Origin: Elusimicrobiota bacterium
GTDB taxonomy: Bacteria > Elusimicrobiota > Elusimicrobia > Elusimicrobiales > UBA9959
Length of the DNA: 43,344 nucleotides
Reading direction: 5' to 3'
Assembly: GCA_030651035.1 (NCBI GenBank)
Contig: JAUSCK010000099.1
Location: 1 to 43,344 of the forward strand
Part shown: piece after piece, positions 7,207 through 14,732 of the stretch
Layout of the letters: the number at the start of each line of letters is the position of its first letter
Position numbering within the stretch: position 1 is the first letter of the stretch
Notes under the pieces: model-generated
What the model saw: only the letters and a program-made list of their open reading frames with translations
Databases searched by the model: none
Told to the model about the DNA's origin: nothing
Program-made: the position numbers and the translations under genes

Positions 7207-7638
7207 ATGCAGATCGAGTCAATTTCCATAAAAAATTTCAGGGTTTTTCAGGATGTCGTAATTAAGGATATTCCTTCTATGGCCACATTTGTAGGCGCTA
7301 ATGGAAGCGGGAAATCTACTCTATTTGATATTTTTGGCTTTTTGCGCGACTCTCTGGTGCATAATATTAAATCCGCCTTAATTAACAGGGGCGGCTTTAA
7401 TGAAGTGGTCAGCCGGGGAAGTAAGGGCCCAATATCTTTTGAAGTGAAATTCCGCGAAGGCGCCGACGGCCCCCTTGCTACTTACAGCCTGGCTATCGGG
7501 CTGCATGAAGGATTGCCGGCCGTGGTAAAGGAACAATTGAAATACAGGCGTGGGCAGCGGGGACAGCCTTGGAAATTTCTGGACTTTGAGTTGGGCGAAG
7601 GTAAATTAAAAAGGAAGATACGGGACGCTGCACGATAA
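7207..7638 (+). pseudogene. AAA-family ATPase (AAA_21/OLD-like), truncated after the N-terminal third
   Basis: The 143-aa frame starts with the typical 'MQIESISIKNFRVFQDV' and a Walker A 'FVGANGSGKSTLFDIFGFL' (residues ~28-46), then 'GGFNEVVSRG'. Family members are usually 350-450 aa and carry a signature motif, Walker B and often a TOPRIM domain, all missing here. Homology stops near 7613, exactly where a 110-bp repeated segment begins; the last codons of the frame come from that repeat. The gene was therefore cut by the rearrangement that placed the repeat. Confidence 0.78.
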
Positions 7639-7768
7639 CTCAATAACTTTAGGGAAGATCAGAGGCGCCATTTTAAGTCTTCATGATTGGCCGCTTGATA
7701 CGCATAGCGCCTGATGCGGCACTGCCATAGGCTTGAAAATCAGGAATTCGGGAAAGCTGGGCGGGAAA
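7613..7768 (+). repeat. Interspersed repeat, copy 1
   Basis: From 7613 the sequence matches 9500-9609: 'gaagatacgggacgctgcac' and the following ~50 bases are nearly identical, then the two rejoin at 'aatcaggaattcgggaaagc'. Copy 1 carries about 46 extra bases (~7689-7735) between these blocks. The repeat interrupts the AAA ATPase gene and lies 93 bp before the DUF4062 gene. Confidence 0.75.
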
Positions 7769-7860
7769 AATTATTGGCCAACTAGAATGCAGTCATAGTC
7801 GGTAAAAAAGCTATGGAAAATTGCCGCGCAGGACAACAGGTTATGGAGATTTGAACCCCG

Positions 7861-9387
7861 ATGGAACAGATATTCGTCAGCAGCGTTCAGAAAGAGCTTC
7901 AGAAGGAGCGGTATGCCATTCGGGATTGCGTACATGGCAACGACTTGCTGCGGCAGTTCTTTCGCGTTTTCCTGTTTGAGGATCTGCCGCCGGCCGGCCG
8001 ACGGGCCGATGATGTCTATCCGGACGAAGTGGCAAAGAGTCCGATTTACGTGGGAATCTTCGGGAATGAGTATGGGCGGGAGGATGAACAGGGGCTCTCC
8101 TCTACGGAAAAGGAGTTCAATCTTGCCTCCGGGCAGCGCAAGCGCCGGCTGATTCTGGTCAAGGGTCGCGACGACCAAGGCCGCAGGCAGAAGATGAAGG
8201 CGCTGATAGCGCGCGCCGGGGATGAAGTCGTTCGCCGTCGTTTCGATGACACGGATGAGATGCTGCGGTTGCTCTATGGCAGTCTCATCCGGTATCTGCA
8301 GGACCGGGGTTTTGTCGCGGCGAAAGACTTCGACGCGGCTCCCTGCCACAATGCGACGCTGGGTGATATTTCGGCGCGAAAGGTGAGGTGGTTCATCGGG
8401 AAAGCGCGTGACGAGCGGCACTATGCTCTCGCCGTAGACACGCCGCCGAAGGAAACGTTGGCACACCTGAACCTGTTGTCCAAGACCGTGCCAACAAGGG
8501 GAGCGATGCTTCTGTTTGGTGATTCCCCGGAGCGATTCTTCCATTCGGCTGATCTTACTTGTCTCCATTTTCACGGTACAGAAATTACAAAACCTATTCC
8601 AACACAGCAGATCTACCACGGCACATTGTTTGAACTCGTTGATCAGGCGGTGGACTTCGTCATGGCCAGAGTCGCGCGGTCTGTAAAGCCTAGCGACAGT
8701 TCGCCGGAGAGCAAGGTTCATTACGAAGTGCCCTATCGCGCTGTCCGCGAAGCTATCGTCAACGCCGTTGCCCACCGCAACTATGCGTCGAAGTCCGGCA
8801 TCCAGGTAATGTTGTTTGCGGATCGCATCGAGGTGTGGAATCCGGGAGGGCTTCCTGAAGACCTGACTGTGGACCAGCTACGCCATCCCCATCCGTCTGT
8901 CCCCCGAAACCGTCTGATTTGCGAGCCGCTTTTCCTGGCACATTACATAGAGCGTGCCGGGACAGGGACACTTGACATAATTAGACTCTGCACGGAAGCC
9001 GGGCTGCCTGAGCCGGAGTTCCGGGGTGAAGGGGAGCGCTTCATCACAATTATCTGGCGCGACTGGCTGACGTTGAATGTTATAGCTGCACTCAACTTAA
9101 ACGAGCGGCAACAAAAAGCTTTAAAACTTATAAAAACCCAGCGCCGAATCACAACCGGCGAATACATGGACTCCGTGAAATGTCCCAGAAGGACCGCGGG
9201 CCACGACCTTGATGAACTTGTTTCCAAGGGTGTTCTGCGGCGTATGGGGCATGGGCGCGGCGCCCACTACGCCCTCGCAGAGAAACGTGCCAACAATGTG
9301 CCAAATGCGCCAACCGGAGACCAGCCAGGAACCGCATCAATGGGGCCGGATGAGAGCAATGGATCCTCCGGGGATGCAAACTTGTGA
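7861..9387 (+). CDS. DUF4062 and HATPase_c_4 (RecG-like/AlbA-type) ATP-binding protein
   Basis: This 508-aa protein has three parts. Residues ~1-100 are a DUF4062-like domain ('IFVSSVQKELQKERYAIRD', 'IYVGIFGNEYG', 'STEKEFNLA'). The middle resembles the AlbA_2 region. Residues ~290-400 carry a GHKL ATPase-like fold with N-box 'EAIVNAVAHRNY' and 'IERAGTGTLDIIRLC'. A C-terminal winged-helix region (~415-475) follows, then a low-complexity tail. Family members are thought to be transcriptional or defence-related regulators, but activity is unproved. The start is supported by family homology although the Shine-Dalgarno ('ggag') is 13 bases away. Direct repeats flank the gene on both sides. It is the only complete member in the window; fragments of related genes lie at 2503-2871 and 10833-11420. 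Confidence 0.85.
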   Translation: MEQIFVSSVQKELQKERYAIRDCVHGNDLLRQFFRVFLFEDLPPAGRRADDVYPDEVAKSPIYVGIFGNEYGREDEQGLSSTEKEFNLASGQRKRRLILVKGRDDQGRRQKMKALIARAGDEVVRRRFDDTDEMLRLLYGSLIRYLQDRGFVAAKDFDAAPCHNATLGDISARKVRWFIGKARDERHYALAVDTPPKETLAHLNLLSKTVPTRGAMLLFGDSPERFFHSADLTCLHFHGTEITKPIPTQQIYHGTLFELVDQAVDFVMARVARSVKPSDSSPESKVHYEVPYRAVREAIVNAVAHRNYASKSGIQVMLFADRIEVWNPGGLPEDLTVDQLRHPHPSVPRNRLICEPLFLAHYIERAGTGTLDIIRLCTEAGLPEPEFRGEGERFITIIWRDWLTLNVIAALNLNERQQKALKLIKTQRRITTGEYMDSVKCPRRTAGHDLDELVSKGVLRRMGHGRGAHYALAEKRANNVPNAPTGDQPGTASMGPDESNGSSGDANL

Positions 9388-9499
9388 ATGTGCCAACAAT
9401 GTGCCAAATGTGCCACTCACACAATGAGAACCCGCGCTGGAGCCGGTCACGCCCCGGTCGCTACCAGCGCATTACTCGCCCGGCGCTATGTGTAGCCGG

Positions 9500-9609
9500 G
9501 GAAGATACGGGACGCTGCACGATAACTCAATAACTTCAGTGAAGATCGGGGGTGCTGCTTCAAGTCTTTATGATTAAAAATCAGGAATTCGGGAAAGCCG
9601 GGCGGGAAA
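9500..9609 (+). repeat. Interspersed repeat, copy 2
   Basis: This is the more compact copy of the repeat at 7613-7768. It lies about 110 bp after the DUF4062 gene, so the two copies form direct repeats bracketing a 1.9-kb segment. The rest of 9388-9682 holds short runs of 'gtgccaa'-type sequence just after the gene but no gene that I can support. Confidence 0.75.
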
Positions 9610-9682
9610 CAGTTTGCCGTCAAGTTGCAGAAACTGGCCGGGCGCAGATTCCACGCGTTGCCCGGGTGCTGCGGAGGCGCGG

Positions 9683-10246
9683 ATGAAGCCGCGCGATGCC
9701 ATAAAGCCGGCGGCCATAATACGAGCTCATATCCATGAGGTCCTTCGGATCGACTTTGTCGAATGGATTCAAGTGGACTCTTACATGGAGGATCTCAACC
9801 TGGTTCTGGACGAAATCCATTCCCTGGGGGAATCCGCGCCTGCCGCAGCGCTCGAGCTGACGTGGCGCTTCATCAAAAAGATCCCCGCCATATTCAACAA
9901 CGTCCATGATGAATACGAGCTCGCCATGTTTTGCTCGGATCTCGCGCAGGAGGCCTGGATTCTGGCAAAGAAAGCGGGCAATCCGATAGAGGATTCGGCT
10001 GCGCGGCTGCTGGACGCTTATGCGGCTGACGCTCATGATACCTGCCGATTTGATGACGTGCCGGATATCCTGGCCAAAGCGCGCCTGAGTGGGGAGAAGC
10101 GCCGCATACTGGCCGCTGCAGCCCTCCGCGCGGCGCAAACACATCCAAAGGCGGCGCCGGAACTGCGCGCGTTCGCCGACAAATGCTCGCAACCGACTCC
10201 TGTACCGGGCCAATTGCGCAAGCGGCTCAAAGACACAGCTTATTAA
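9683..10246 (+). CDS. Hypothetical protein
   Basis: A 187-aa protein with no family I recognise. I chose the ATG at 9683 because 'ggagg' lies six bases before it; an upstream in-frame start at 9614 would add 23 residues of sequence overlapping the end of the repeat. The protein is predicted by eye to be mainly helical and soluble, with acidic segments ('YMEDLNLVLDEIHSLGE', 'AARLLDAYAADAHD') and a basic C-terminus. The next gene begins nine bases after the stop with a strong ribosome site, so the two probably form an operon. Confidence 0.65.
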   Translation: MKPRDAIKPAAIIRAHIHEVLRIDFVEWIQVDSYMEDLNLVLDEIHSLGESAPAAALELTWRFIKKIPAIFNNVHDEYELAMFCSDLAQEAWILAKKAGNPIEDSAARLLDAYAADAHDTCRFDDVPDILAKARLSGEKRRILAAAALRAAQTHPKAAPELRAFADKCSQPTPVPGQLRKRLKDTAY

Positions 10247-10255
10247 GGAGGTTCT

Positions 10256-10747
10256 ATGACAAGACCAGTATTACGCGTAGTGAGAATTGACGAGGTGAAG
10301 ATCATCCGGAAGGGCGAGTACGTGCATTTCAATTACGCGGACCCGAAGCTGGGCGGCTTAAGCGTCAAGGTGGGGCCTGGAATCCGGAAAATGACCGACG
10401 CCGACCTTGTGCAATACCATAACGAGTTTGTCCGAAGCCGGCAGAGGCTCGCCAGGACCTATAAACACGTCGCCGTCGAGATCGTCGGCCGGCCTCAGCT
10501 CGAATATTCCGAGCTGTGCCGGCAATGGACCGCTCGCGGCGACGTGCTGCGCTGCTACATCGGAAGCGACGGCGGGAACGAGCCGGTCATTGAAATAGAC
10601 GACACGGAGCTCTCGCTCAGGGAGTTCGGCGAGCTATTGCTGACCCATGAAGGGTGGGGCATGAGGGTCGTCTTTGTGCCCGGTGACGAACTGCATAAGA
10701 CGCCGGCCATCAGGGTGGGCGCGGAGAAGGGCCGGTCCCATGGCTGA
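10256..10747 (+). CDS. Hypothetical protein
   Basis: A 163-aa protein of unknown family. 'aaggagg' at 10245-10251 is ideally placed before the ATG and overlaps the end of the preceding gene, supporting both as real genes. Short readable segments include 'VHFNYADPKLGGLSVKVGPG' (residues ~23-42), which looks like beta structure, then a helical middle and 'VIEIDDTELSLREFGELLL' (~116-134). No membrane segment, signal peptide or catalytic motif is visible. The partner gene upstream is also unassigned, so context gives no function. Confidence 0.7.
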   Translation: MTRPVLRVVRIDEVKIIRKGEYVHFNYADPKLGGLSVKVGPGIRKMTDADLVQYHNEFVRSRQRLARTYKHVAVEIVGRPQLEYSELCRQWTARGDVLRCYIGSDGGNEPVIEIDDTELSLREFGELLLTHEGWGMRVVFVPGDELHKTPAIRVGAEKGRSHG

Positions 10748-10802
10748 TATCGTCCGGGTGTGGGAGAGGGGACGTAGCTTTGTTTTTTGGTTATTTATCC
10801 AA

Positions 10803-10837
10803 GGAAGATAGTGGGGACTGTTTCAAGTCTTCATGAT
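10803..10837 (+). repeat. Interspersed repeat, partial copy 3
   Basis: The 35 bases resemble 7653-7687 and ~9539-9574: each begins with 'gaagat' and ends with 'aagtctt' then 'atgat'. Here the repeat runs directly into the middle of a truncated gene, so its right end marks a recombination junction. Confidence 0.55.
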
Positions 10838-11420
10838 CGTCCGTGTGCTGACCGCCCTGGGCTTTATGCGCGAACTTGGTGAGGGTGTACCGCGGATGTT
10901 TGACGAGATGGAGCGCGCCGGTTACTACCCGCCGCGGTTTGAGGCCATCGGCGGCGGGGTGGTACAGGTGACTTTGCGCAACGAGCCGGTTTACAACCGC
11001 GAGATGCTGGAATGTCAAGAAGTTGTCAAAACCGACATCTATGGAGCTTCTAACGTTATCAAGGACATGATTCGCAAAGGAGTTGTCCGGTCGCTCGGCA
11101 AGGGAAGCCGCATTTATGAAGTCAAAGAGCCGCTGCTTATGCGGCCGGACATGCCGCCAGAGCTTGCCCAATTGCTATCTGTTCTTCAACGCAAAGGGCG
11201 GCTCACCAATGCCGATATTCGCGGAACGCTTGGTCTATCCAAAATATCAGCCGTCCGGCTCCTGCGCGAACTTGTCGTAAGCCACTGGCTTACGGGAACC
11301 GGCAAGCGGGGGGTTGGGGCTATATATTCGCCTGGCCCCCGCCTATTGTATCAGTCTCAAACTATCACCAAAGAGGCTAAGGCTATTTTCACCATCATGT
11401 TGCATTGGATAATTCTGTGA
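10833..11420 (+). pseudogene. Truncated ATP-dependent helicase-like/AlbA-type regulator, C-terminal part
   Basis: The 195-aa frame opens in the middle of a conserved domain ('RVLTALGFMRELGEGVPRMF'), with the expected N-terminal AlbA_2 and most of the ATPase region missing. After 'NREMLE' it jumps to 'DIYGASNVIKDMIRKGVV', suggesting an internal loss of some tens of residues compared with relatives I recall. A C-terminal winged helix is visible ('KGRLTNADIRGTLGLSKISA'). The first codons overlap repeat copy 3, so the ATG is probably accidental. The reading frame stays open but the protein is unlikely to work as in its family. Confidence 0.7.
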
Positions 11421-11426
11421 GTACCC

Positions 11427-12110
11427 GTGAACAGTGAGATAAAAGCTTCCGATATAAAAGGCATTCCGGTGGCTGATGTTCTGAAAGAACTGAAAAAAGG
11501 TTCTTATTATGATTCCATCTGTCACCGTTATCCGGCGCTGAACGATGAAGATATTCGTAACGTCGTCCGTTTTCGGAATAAGAACCTGATTCCAGCCTTG
11601 TTAAAAAAAAGTTGTAATCACAAGGCTATAGCGAAAGAATTCGGTATAAGTGTTTCACTGGTGTGGTATATAAAGAAAAAACTCAAGGAAGAGAAGCAGA
11701 TGAGAAAAAAGTGGGGGAATCTTTCTACCGGAGAGGTAAACAGGATAAAAAAGGCCTTTCACTGCGAAAACCTCAAGGAATTGGTTAAAAAAGCTTTATC
11801 AAGGGATCAGGTATCGATGACAAGAGGCATTGGCGGAATTGCTGTCGCGGAGCTTGAGAAAGCCGGGGCTTTTCGGCATTCCCCGCCTCCGGCCATTTTA
11901 TTTGATGATGAAATCCCAAGCCCGAAATTTATCACAAAAGCCAGTCATTATTTAAACGCCCTGTTTATCCTGAATGCTTCTGTTAAGTTCAGGCAGGTAG
12001 CGCTGTTTGTTGATCTCATTGTGAATGCCGGCAGGAAATTACACCCTGCAAAAAATATTAGGCCATTCTACTCCCCTTTTGACCCAGCGCTATGCCCATC
12101 TGTCCAATAG
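11427..12110 (+). CDS. DUF433-like and helix-turn-helix protein; C-terminus possibly disrupted
   Basis: The 227-aa frame starts at a GTG six bases after the previous stop. Residues ~10-50 resemble a DUF433 domain ('GIPVADVLKELKKG', then 'YPALNDEDIRNVVRF'), which in other loci belongs to VapB-type antitoxins. Residues ~56-85 look like a helix-turn-helix ('NHKAIAKEFGISVSLVWYIK'). The remainder has no recognisable family. The last ~25 codons lie over a tyrosine-recombinase remnant read in another frame, so the original C-terminus has probably been replaced. A/T content is higher than in its neighbours, hinting at separate origin. Role unknown. Confidence 0.55.
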   Translation: MNSEIKASDIKGIPVADVLKELKKGSYYDSICHRYPALNDEDIRNVVRFRNKNLIPALLKKSCNHKAIAKEFGISVSLVWYIKKKLKEEKQMRKKWGNLSTGEVNRIKKAFHCENLKELVKKALSRDQVSMTRGIGGIAVAELEKAGAFRHSPPPAILFDDEIPSPKFITKASHYLNALFILNASVKFRQVALFVDLIVNAGRKLHPAKNIRPFYSPFDPALCPSVQ

Positions 12111-12138
12111 GCATTTGCGGTCAAATACTTCATCCTGA
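12037..12138 (+). pseudogene. C-terminal remnant of a tyrosine recombinase/integrase
   Basis: Read in the frame containing 12061-12063, the sequence gives 'LQKILGHSTPLLTQRYAHLS', the classic end of phage-type integrases: the LGH motif with its catalytic His, then the Tyr nucleophile in 'QRYAHLS'. The frame stops at 12138. Nothing upstream in this frame extends the enzyme, so only the tail survives. It overlaps the end of the DUF433-like frame and the 3' end of the leftward receiver-kinase gene. It marks the right edge of the accessory island. Confidence 0.75.
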
Positions 12139-13269
12139 AAACCCGGGGCTTTTCACCGGCAGCTCAAACCAGAAGGAGCTTCCCTTTCCCTCTTCGCTGT
12201 CTAACCCGACGGTGCCGCCGTGCGCTTCCACCGCCAGTTTGCAGAAGGTGAGGCCCAGGCCCGTGGAATATCTCTGGCGGCCGGCGCGGAGTTCCCCCTG
12301 GGCGGACTTGTCAAATATCATCTGCTTATACTCGGGCGCAATGCCCAGCCCGTTGTCCTTCACGCTCACGCGCACCCGCTCGCCTGCGGGTTCAATGCCC
12401 AGCAGTATAAGGTCGCCATCCCGCGTGAACTTCAGCGCGTTGGACAGCAGGTTCTGGATGACCCTGAGAATTATCTCGCGGTCCGCCATGATCGTTACCG
12501 GGCTTTCAGAGGGTGTAAGCCGGATCTCGCGGCCTCCGGAGAGCGGCTTCACGCCGGAGATCCCGTCTTCCAGGATGCGGCCTAAATCGCATTCGGACGT
12601 CTTCAGCTTCATCTGCCCCTCTTCCATCCTGCTCGTCTCCAGAATATCGCAGGCCATCTGGATCATCTGCATTACCGCCTTCATGGCCTCGGCAACGTAG
12701 CTGGAGTGAGCCGCTGAAAGCGTATGGTCCGTATCGTCCCTGATGAGCTTAAGATAGGCAAAAGTGCCCGTCAGCGGGGAGCGGAGGTCGTGTATGATCA
12801 TCTGCACGAGAGAGTCGCGCAGTTTTTCCAGCTCGCGCAGCTTGTCGTAGGCCTCCTGCAGCTGTCGTTTCTGACGGCGCAGCTCCAGGTGGGTCTCGAC
12901 GCGCGCCACCACTTCCTCGAACTGGAAGGGCTTGGTGATATAGTCCACGCCGCCGGTGCCGAAGGCTTTTACCTTATCGATAGTTTCGGAGAGGGCGCTC
13001 AGAAAAATAACCGGGATATCTTTAAGTTTTTCATCGGCCTTGAGTTTCTCGCAGACCTCGTAGCCGTTCATTTCAGGCATGTTGATGTCCAAAAGGATAA
13101 GGTCGGGCGGATCGTTGCGGGCGGCCTGCAGCGCCAGTTTGCCGCTGACGGCGGCGCGGACCTTGTAGCCCCGCCCCTTCAGCATTTCGGAGAGCATTTC
13201 CAGGTTCGCGGGTATATCGTCCACCATCAGGATGCTTGGCGGGTTTTGAGAGTTAATGGGTTCGGTCAT
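12130..13269 (-). CDS. REC-HisKA-HATPase hybrid protein (receiver-histidine kinase)
   Basis: A 379-aa cytoplasmic protein with an N-terminal receiver (Asp in 'LILLDINMPEMNGY'), a HisKA domain ('[10 protein letters not shown]', phosphoaccepting His) and an HATPase domain (N-box 'NLLSNALKF', G-boxes 'DNGLGIAPEY' and '[18 protein letters not shown]'). There is no sensor or membrane segment, so it is probably switched by phosphorylation of its own receiver. I chose the ATG at 13269 because 'ggagg' sits nine bases upstream; an ATG at 13290 is in frame but lacks this. The F-box region reads 'IFDKSAQGELR' where the paralogs have '[10 protein letters not shown]', a change that could alter activity. 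It is the last gene of the cyclase/FN3 operon; its stop overlaps the integrase remnant. Confidence 0.9.
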   Translation of the reverse strand: MTEPINSQNPPSILMVDDIPANLEMLSEMLKGRGYKVRAAVSGKLALQAARNDPPDLILLDINMPEMNGYEVCEKLKADEKLKDIPVIFLSALSETIDKVKAFGTGGVDYITKPFQFEEVVARVETHLELRRQKRQLQEAYDKLRELEKLRDSLVQMIIHDLRSPLTGTFAYLKLIRDDTDHTLSAAHSSYVAEAMKAVMQMIQMACDILETSRMEEGQMKLKTSECDLGRILEDGISGVKPLSGGREIRLTPSESPVTIMADREIILRVIQNLLSNALKFTRDGDLILLGIEPAGERVRVSVKDNGLGIAPEYKQMIFDKSAQGELRAGRQRYSTGLGLTFCKLAVEAHGGTVGLDSEEGKGSSFWFELPVKSPGFSG

Positions 13270-13339
13270 AGTTAGTTTCCTCCGGGGCATTTTAAATTTT
13301 TAATCAATTCTCCGCTAAAACGAACACGGCAAAACTTCC

Positions 13340-14728
13340 TCAGGCTTGGCGGTTGAGCTTATGACCTAAAACCTGGTAAATATGCACGGGTTCCGTGCGT
13401 CCCCTCACGGGCTTCTCCCCAATATCTTTAAATTTAAAGTAATTTTTAGTCGCCAGGTATACGGGCTGGCTCACGATCAAATCTGTCCCGTAATCTTTAT
13501 TGGCTGATTCCATGCGGGAGGCCACGTTCACGGCGTCGCCGATAACCGTGTACTGGACCTTCTCCTGGCTTCCGATATTGCCCGCCACGGCCTTGCCGGA
13601 ATTGATGGCGATCCCGATCGCGATAGGCTTGCGGCCTTCCTTTATCAGGGAGGTGTTTAGAACGGCCAGGCGCGCCTTCATGTCCAAAGCCGCGTCGACC
13701 GCCAGTTTCTCGTGGTCCTGTCGCGGCATGGGCCAGCCGAAAACGGCGAGGATGGCGTCCCCGATAAACTTATCCACTGTTCCGCCATTGGCCCCGATCG
13801 CCTGCACCATCTCGGTGAAATAGCGGTTCAATAAGTGGACAACCTCCTGAGGAGGAAGTTTTTCGGAAAACTCCGTAAACCCGCGGATGTCGGACATGAG
13901 GACCGTCATTTCCTTCAGTTCACCGCCCCCGAGCTCCAGGGAAACCTTCCCGTTCAGGAAACCGTCCACCACTTCCTTGGACATATAGCGCCCGAACGTA
14001 TTGCGGATCATTTCCTTTTCACGCAGGCTGACGACCATTTGATTGAAGGCTTCCGTCAGCTGGCCTATTTCGTCTTTCATCGTAAAACCGATCTGCATAT
14101 CCAAGCGGCCCTCGCCCACCGCGCGCGCCGCCCTGGCCAGCACGGGCAGGGGCCGCAGCATCCACCCGACGATGAGGATCGTGCCCAGCATGTCCAGTAT
14201 GATCGCAAAACCGGCTATTACCAGCACCTTCTGTTTGGCGTCCTTCAGGCTGCTCGCCACGGCAGCCTGCGTGGAGCCAATATGTACCGTTCCCGTCCTT
14301 CGGTTGCCGGAGAATACCGGCGCCGAAATGTCGAAATAGGAGACGCCATGGCTGGAATACTGCTGGACAAGCGGGGTCCGGGCCTCCGAGGCGAGGCGGG
14401 CGACCGGGCCCGCGTCAATTCCGCCTATCTTCTGGGAATCCGTGTGAGACAGGATCTTGCTGCCGGCGTCCAATATTACGGCGTACTCTACGCCTTTTTC
14501 CTTAAGCATTTCCTGCGTATTGAAATGCAGGGTAAAGATATCGAGCTGGGGGGAAATAGCTTCTCCCGCCGAGCGGGCGTATGCTATGGACCGGAGCTTC
14601 ATCTCCGAGATCATCAGCTGCTCGCCCTGCTGCAGCAGTATCCAGGTCATCGCCGCGATGATCCCAAGGACAAAGAGCGACGCGAATATCGATAGTTTTA
14701 ACGCGATTTTATTGACTTTGATTTTCAT
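13340..14728 (-). CDS. Membrane class III adenylate cyclase with HAMP domain
   Basis: The 462-aa protein has a membrane segment at residues ~9-31, a periplasmic sensor region (~32-170), a second membrane segment (~171-192), a HAMP domain (~193-245) and a cyclase domain (~265-455). Metal-binding Asp residues appear in 'MSDIRGFTEF' and 'DKFIGDAILAVFG'; the Lys of 'VDKF' and the Thr of 'QYTVIG' fit the adenine-selecting pair of class IIIb enzymes, and 'VNVASR' gives the transition-state Asn and Arg. All key residues are present, so active cAMP formation is likely. It begins four bases after the FN3 gene stop and precedes a receiver-kinase gene. The ribosome site is weak. The sensed signal is unknown. 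Confidence 0.9.
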   Translation of the reverse strand: MKIKVNKIALKLSIFASLFVLGIIAAMTWILLQQGEQLMISEMKLRSIAYARSAGEAISPQLDIFTLHFNTQEMLKEKGVEYAVILDAGSKILSHTDSQKIGGIDAGPVARLASEARTPLVQQYSSHGVSYFDISAPVFSGNRRTGTVHIGSTQAAVASSLKDAKQKVLVIAGFAIILDMLGTILIVGWMLRPLPVLARAARAVGEGRLDMQIGFTMKDEIGQLTEAFNQMVVSLREKEMIRNTFGRYMSKEVVDGFLNGKVSLELGGGELKEMTVLMSDIRGFTEFSEKLPPQEVVHLLNRYFTEMVQAIGANGGTVDKFIGDAILAVFGWPMPRQDHEKLAVDAALDMKARLAVLNTSLIKEGRKPIAIGIAINSGKAVAGNIGSQEKVQYTVIGDAVNVASRMESANKDYGTDLIVSQPVYLATKNYFKFKDIGEKPVRGRTEPVHIYQVLGHKLNRQA

Positions 14729-14732
14729 AAGT

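Noticed and set aside
7771-8775. A 334-codon leftward open frame opposite the DUF4062 gene
   Set aside because: The rightward frame encodes recognisable domains across the same stretch; the leftward frame has none.
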